Shown here piece after piece: positions 31,101 to 31,205 of a DNA stretch of 31,205 nt. A program made the translations under genes and the position numbers. Every line of letters starts with the position of its first letter. Within the stretch, counting starts at the first letter, position 1. The DNA is from a virus: the IMG/VR virus record IMGVR_UViG_3300042564_003160, positions 1-31,205 of that record. The stretch is one strand, 5' to 3'. The notes beneath the pieces were generated by a model, which saw nothing but the letters and a program-made list of their open reading frames with translations, made no database searches and was not told the DNA's origin.

Positions 31101-31205
31101 GTGTGCGTGACATATTGTATGAAAACAACATCAACCCAATTACTTTCATCCCAGGCATTGGTATCACCAACTTTGGTAACAAAACACGTCAAGGTGCAAC
31201 CACAG
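28199..31205 (+). CDS. Tail sheath protein, gp18-like (5' part)
   Basis: The frame is open from ATG at 28199 to the window end, 1002 codons without a stop; the 3' end is outside. The N-terminus (ALVSPGVEVTVIDESQYIPS, then TVPYFLIATAQNKADAAGV, YLITSQRDLAATFGVPFF, YGLLAAYSALGVTNRAYVQRVD) is a classic gp18 start. C-terminal sheath signatures are LLFNTRRSGYNVKSF (~746), YPELLVNLVALSNERANTLFVVGD (~830-855) and YPWLAPAGTRRGVVDNA (~930-945). T4 gp18 is 659 aa. The excess comes from a large insertion (~125-740) holding several G-x-x-W-x-x-x-S modules (GTYWLDTSTSLWGIFEWN, GRLWYYSSVSD, GDLWIDSSDL), which I recall from sheaths of aquatic T4-like phages and which should decorate the outside of the tail. 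Sheath contraction drives DNA delivery. Confidence 0.94.
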   Translation, partial: MALVSPGVEVTVIDESQYIPSAVNTVPYFLIATAQNKADAAGVGVAAGTTAANANKTYLITSQRDLAATFGVPFFYNTTTGTPINGYELNEYGLLAAYSALGVTNRAYVQRVDIDLTELTASLSRPTGNPNNGTYWLDTSTSLWGIFEWNQASATFTNQVPIVLTDTADVVDYAGGDYTPISTIGSIGDYAVSAVSLNNQNYYKNSDNAWVLLGTDAWKNSWPTLQGTNSVSGSGLTVGSNMYINDTLATVSATNTVAGFAAVINGLNIPGVTAAAVSNKLTLYADSDATNDGSTDNGGVISIVTGTIGGAALLTTLGIAAIEYRAPSYFPGYSYQAPRWRTTDTGTTVSTAPAPTGSIWQNISPASNGMSLKLKQYSAALDVFVEQSSPAYSYDGTANYGLDPTGGGRNIPVGSTYVQFDNQLYNTEPNSNAAFLLLERIALGATVVTGDTTPGSGGDALFIQNNVFYIFATQAGQTVTNPELATPSTPYVVTLSGTSVASFITSVSAANVPYVSASVNSAGNIVFTHSQGGTIYLQNFTGTPVTTAGFTTATPKVRQDQTAGVLCLSNWVTADLFSYTASDVAPDQNPADGRLWYYSSVSDVDIMIQDNGTWQGYQNVTNDTRGFDLNLTNASGPIIAASEPLTQNDAAESPLQYGDLWIDSSDLENYPLLYRWEQVSGTDQWVAVDTTDQTTSNGILFADARWAPNGTTDPVADPFPTIESLLISDYLDLDAPDPALYPQGMLLFNTRRSGYNVKSFQSNYFNSTTFPDDTLPAEKNTWLTASGNRDDGAMYAGRLAQRKLIVAAMKSGIDTSLPAREEQNQFNLVAAPAYPELLVNLVALSNERANTLFVVGDTPLRLPNTGTALVEHATNNNGLGVSTDDGLTIGSAYAAVFYPSCQTTDLSGNTVVAPPTHMMVRTILRSDAVSYPWLAPAGTRRGVVDNAEAIGYIDAQTGEFVQLAVGQSVRDILYENNINPITFIPGIGITNFGNKTRQGATT

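Overview
The window reads as part of the virion-structure region of a T4-like contractile-tailed phage (Caudoviricetes). It carries recognisable counterparts of T4 gp22 (scaffold, 3' end only), gp23 (major capsid), gp13, gp15 and gp18 (tail sheath, 5' part only), and a tentative gp14. T4-type late promoter cores (TATAAATA or TAAATA) lie in front of structural genes, while several accessory genes have sigma70-type promoters. The compact capsid protein, the enlarged sheath, the very long repeat-rich fibres and the small accessory genes resemble, from memory only, uncultured marine and freshwater T4-like phages. The host cannot be named. I see no tRNA, rRNA, CRISPR, integrase or insertion sequence.

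Layout. 1-1682: end of the scaffold gene, major capsid gene, strong terminator. 1700-3731: two convergent accessory genes, a class I methyltransferase (+) and a TPR/heptosyltransferase-like protein (-). 3732-3874: strand-switch promoter region. 3875-19987: a 16 kb plus-strand block of virion and fibre genes, comprising a structural protein, a small glycosyltransferase-fold candidate, three paralogous fibres of 494, 1743 and 1079 aa built from a ~17-aa beta-solenoid repeat, two small structural proteins and a 1318-aa structural protein. 19984-23149: minus-strand operon gp14-like, gp15-like, Nudix hydrolase. 23150-23242: second strand-switch promoter region. 23243-27795: plus-strand mix of two conserved hypotheticals, gp13-like neck protein, SGNH-like protein, DEDDh exonuclease and dNMP kinase. 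27758-28102: minus-strand zinc/HNH-like protein. 28199-31205: tail sheath, running off the window.

How it fits together. Structural genes are set up for late transcription; the accessory genes (glycosyltransferase, the 23243 operon, exonuclease plus dNMP kinase) have host-type promoters. At two strand switches an early-type promoter on one strand overlaps, or nearly overlaps, a late-type promoter on the other. At 6829 and 25118 the Shine-Dalgarno sequence is buried in a hairpin that contains or abuts a late-promoter core. Read-through mRNA would be masked, while mRNA started at the late promoter would lose the left arm and be free, the logic known for T4 e and soc. At 4706 the Shine-Dalgarno is itself the right arm of a terminator. 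At 27918 a terminator serving the dNMP kinase operon is written inside the antisense zinc-finger gene. Three genes appear set up for leaderless mRNA. These expression signals, and the modular fibre paralogues, are the most unusual content of the window.

Every gene-free gap is under 150 bases.
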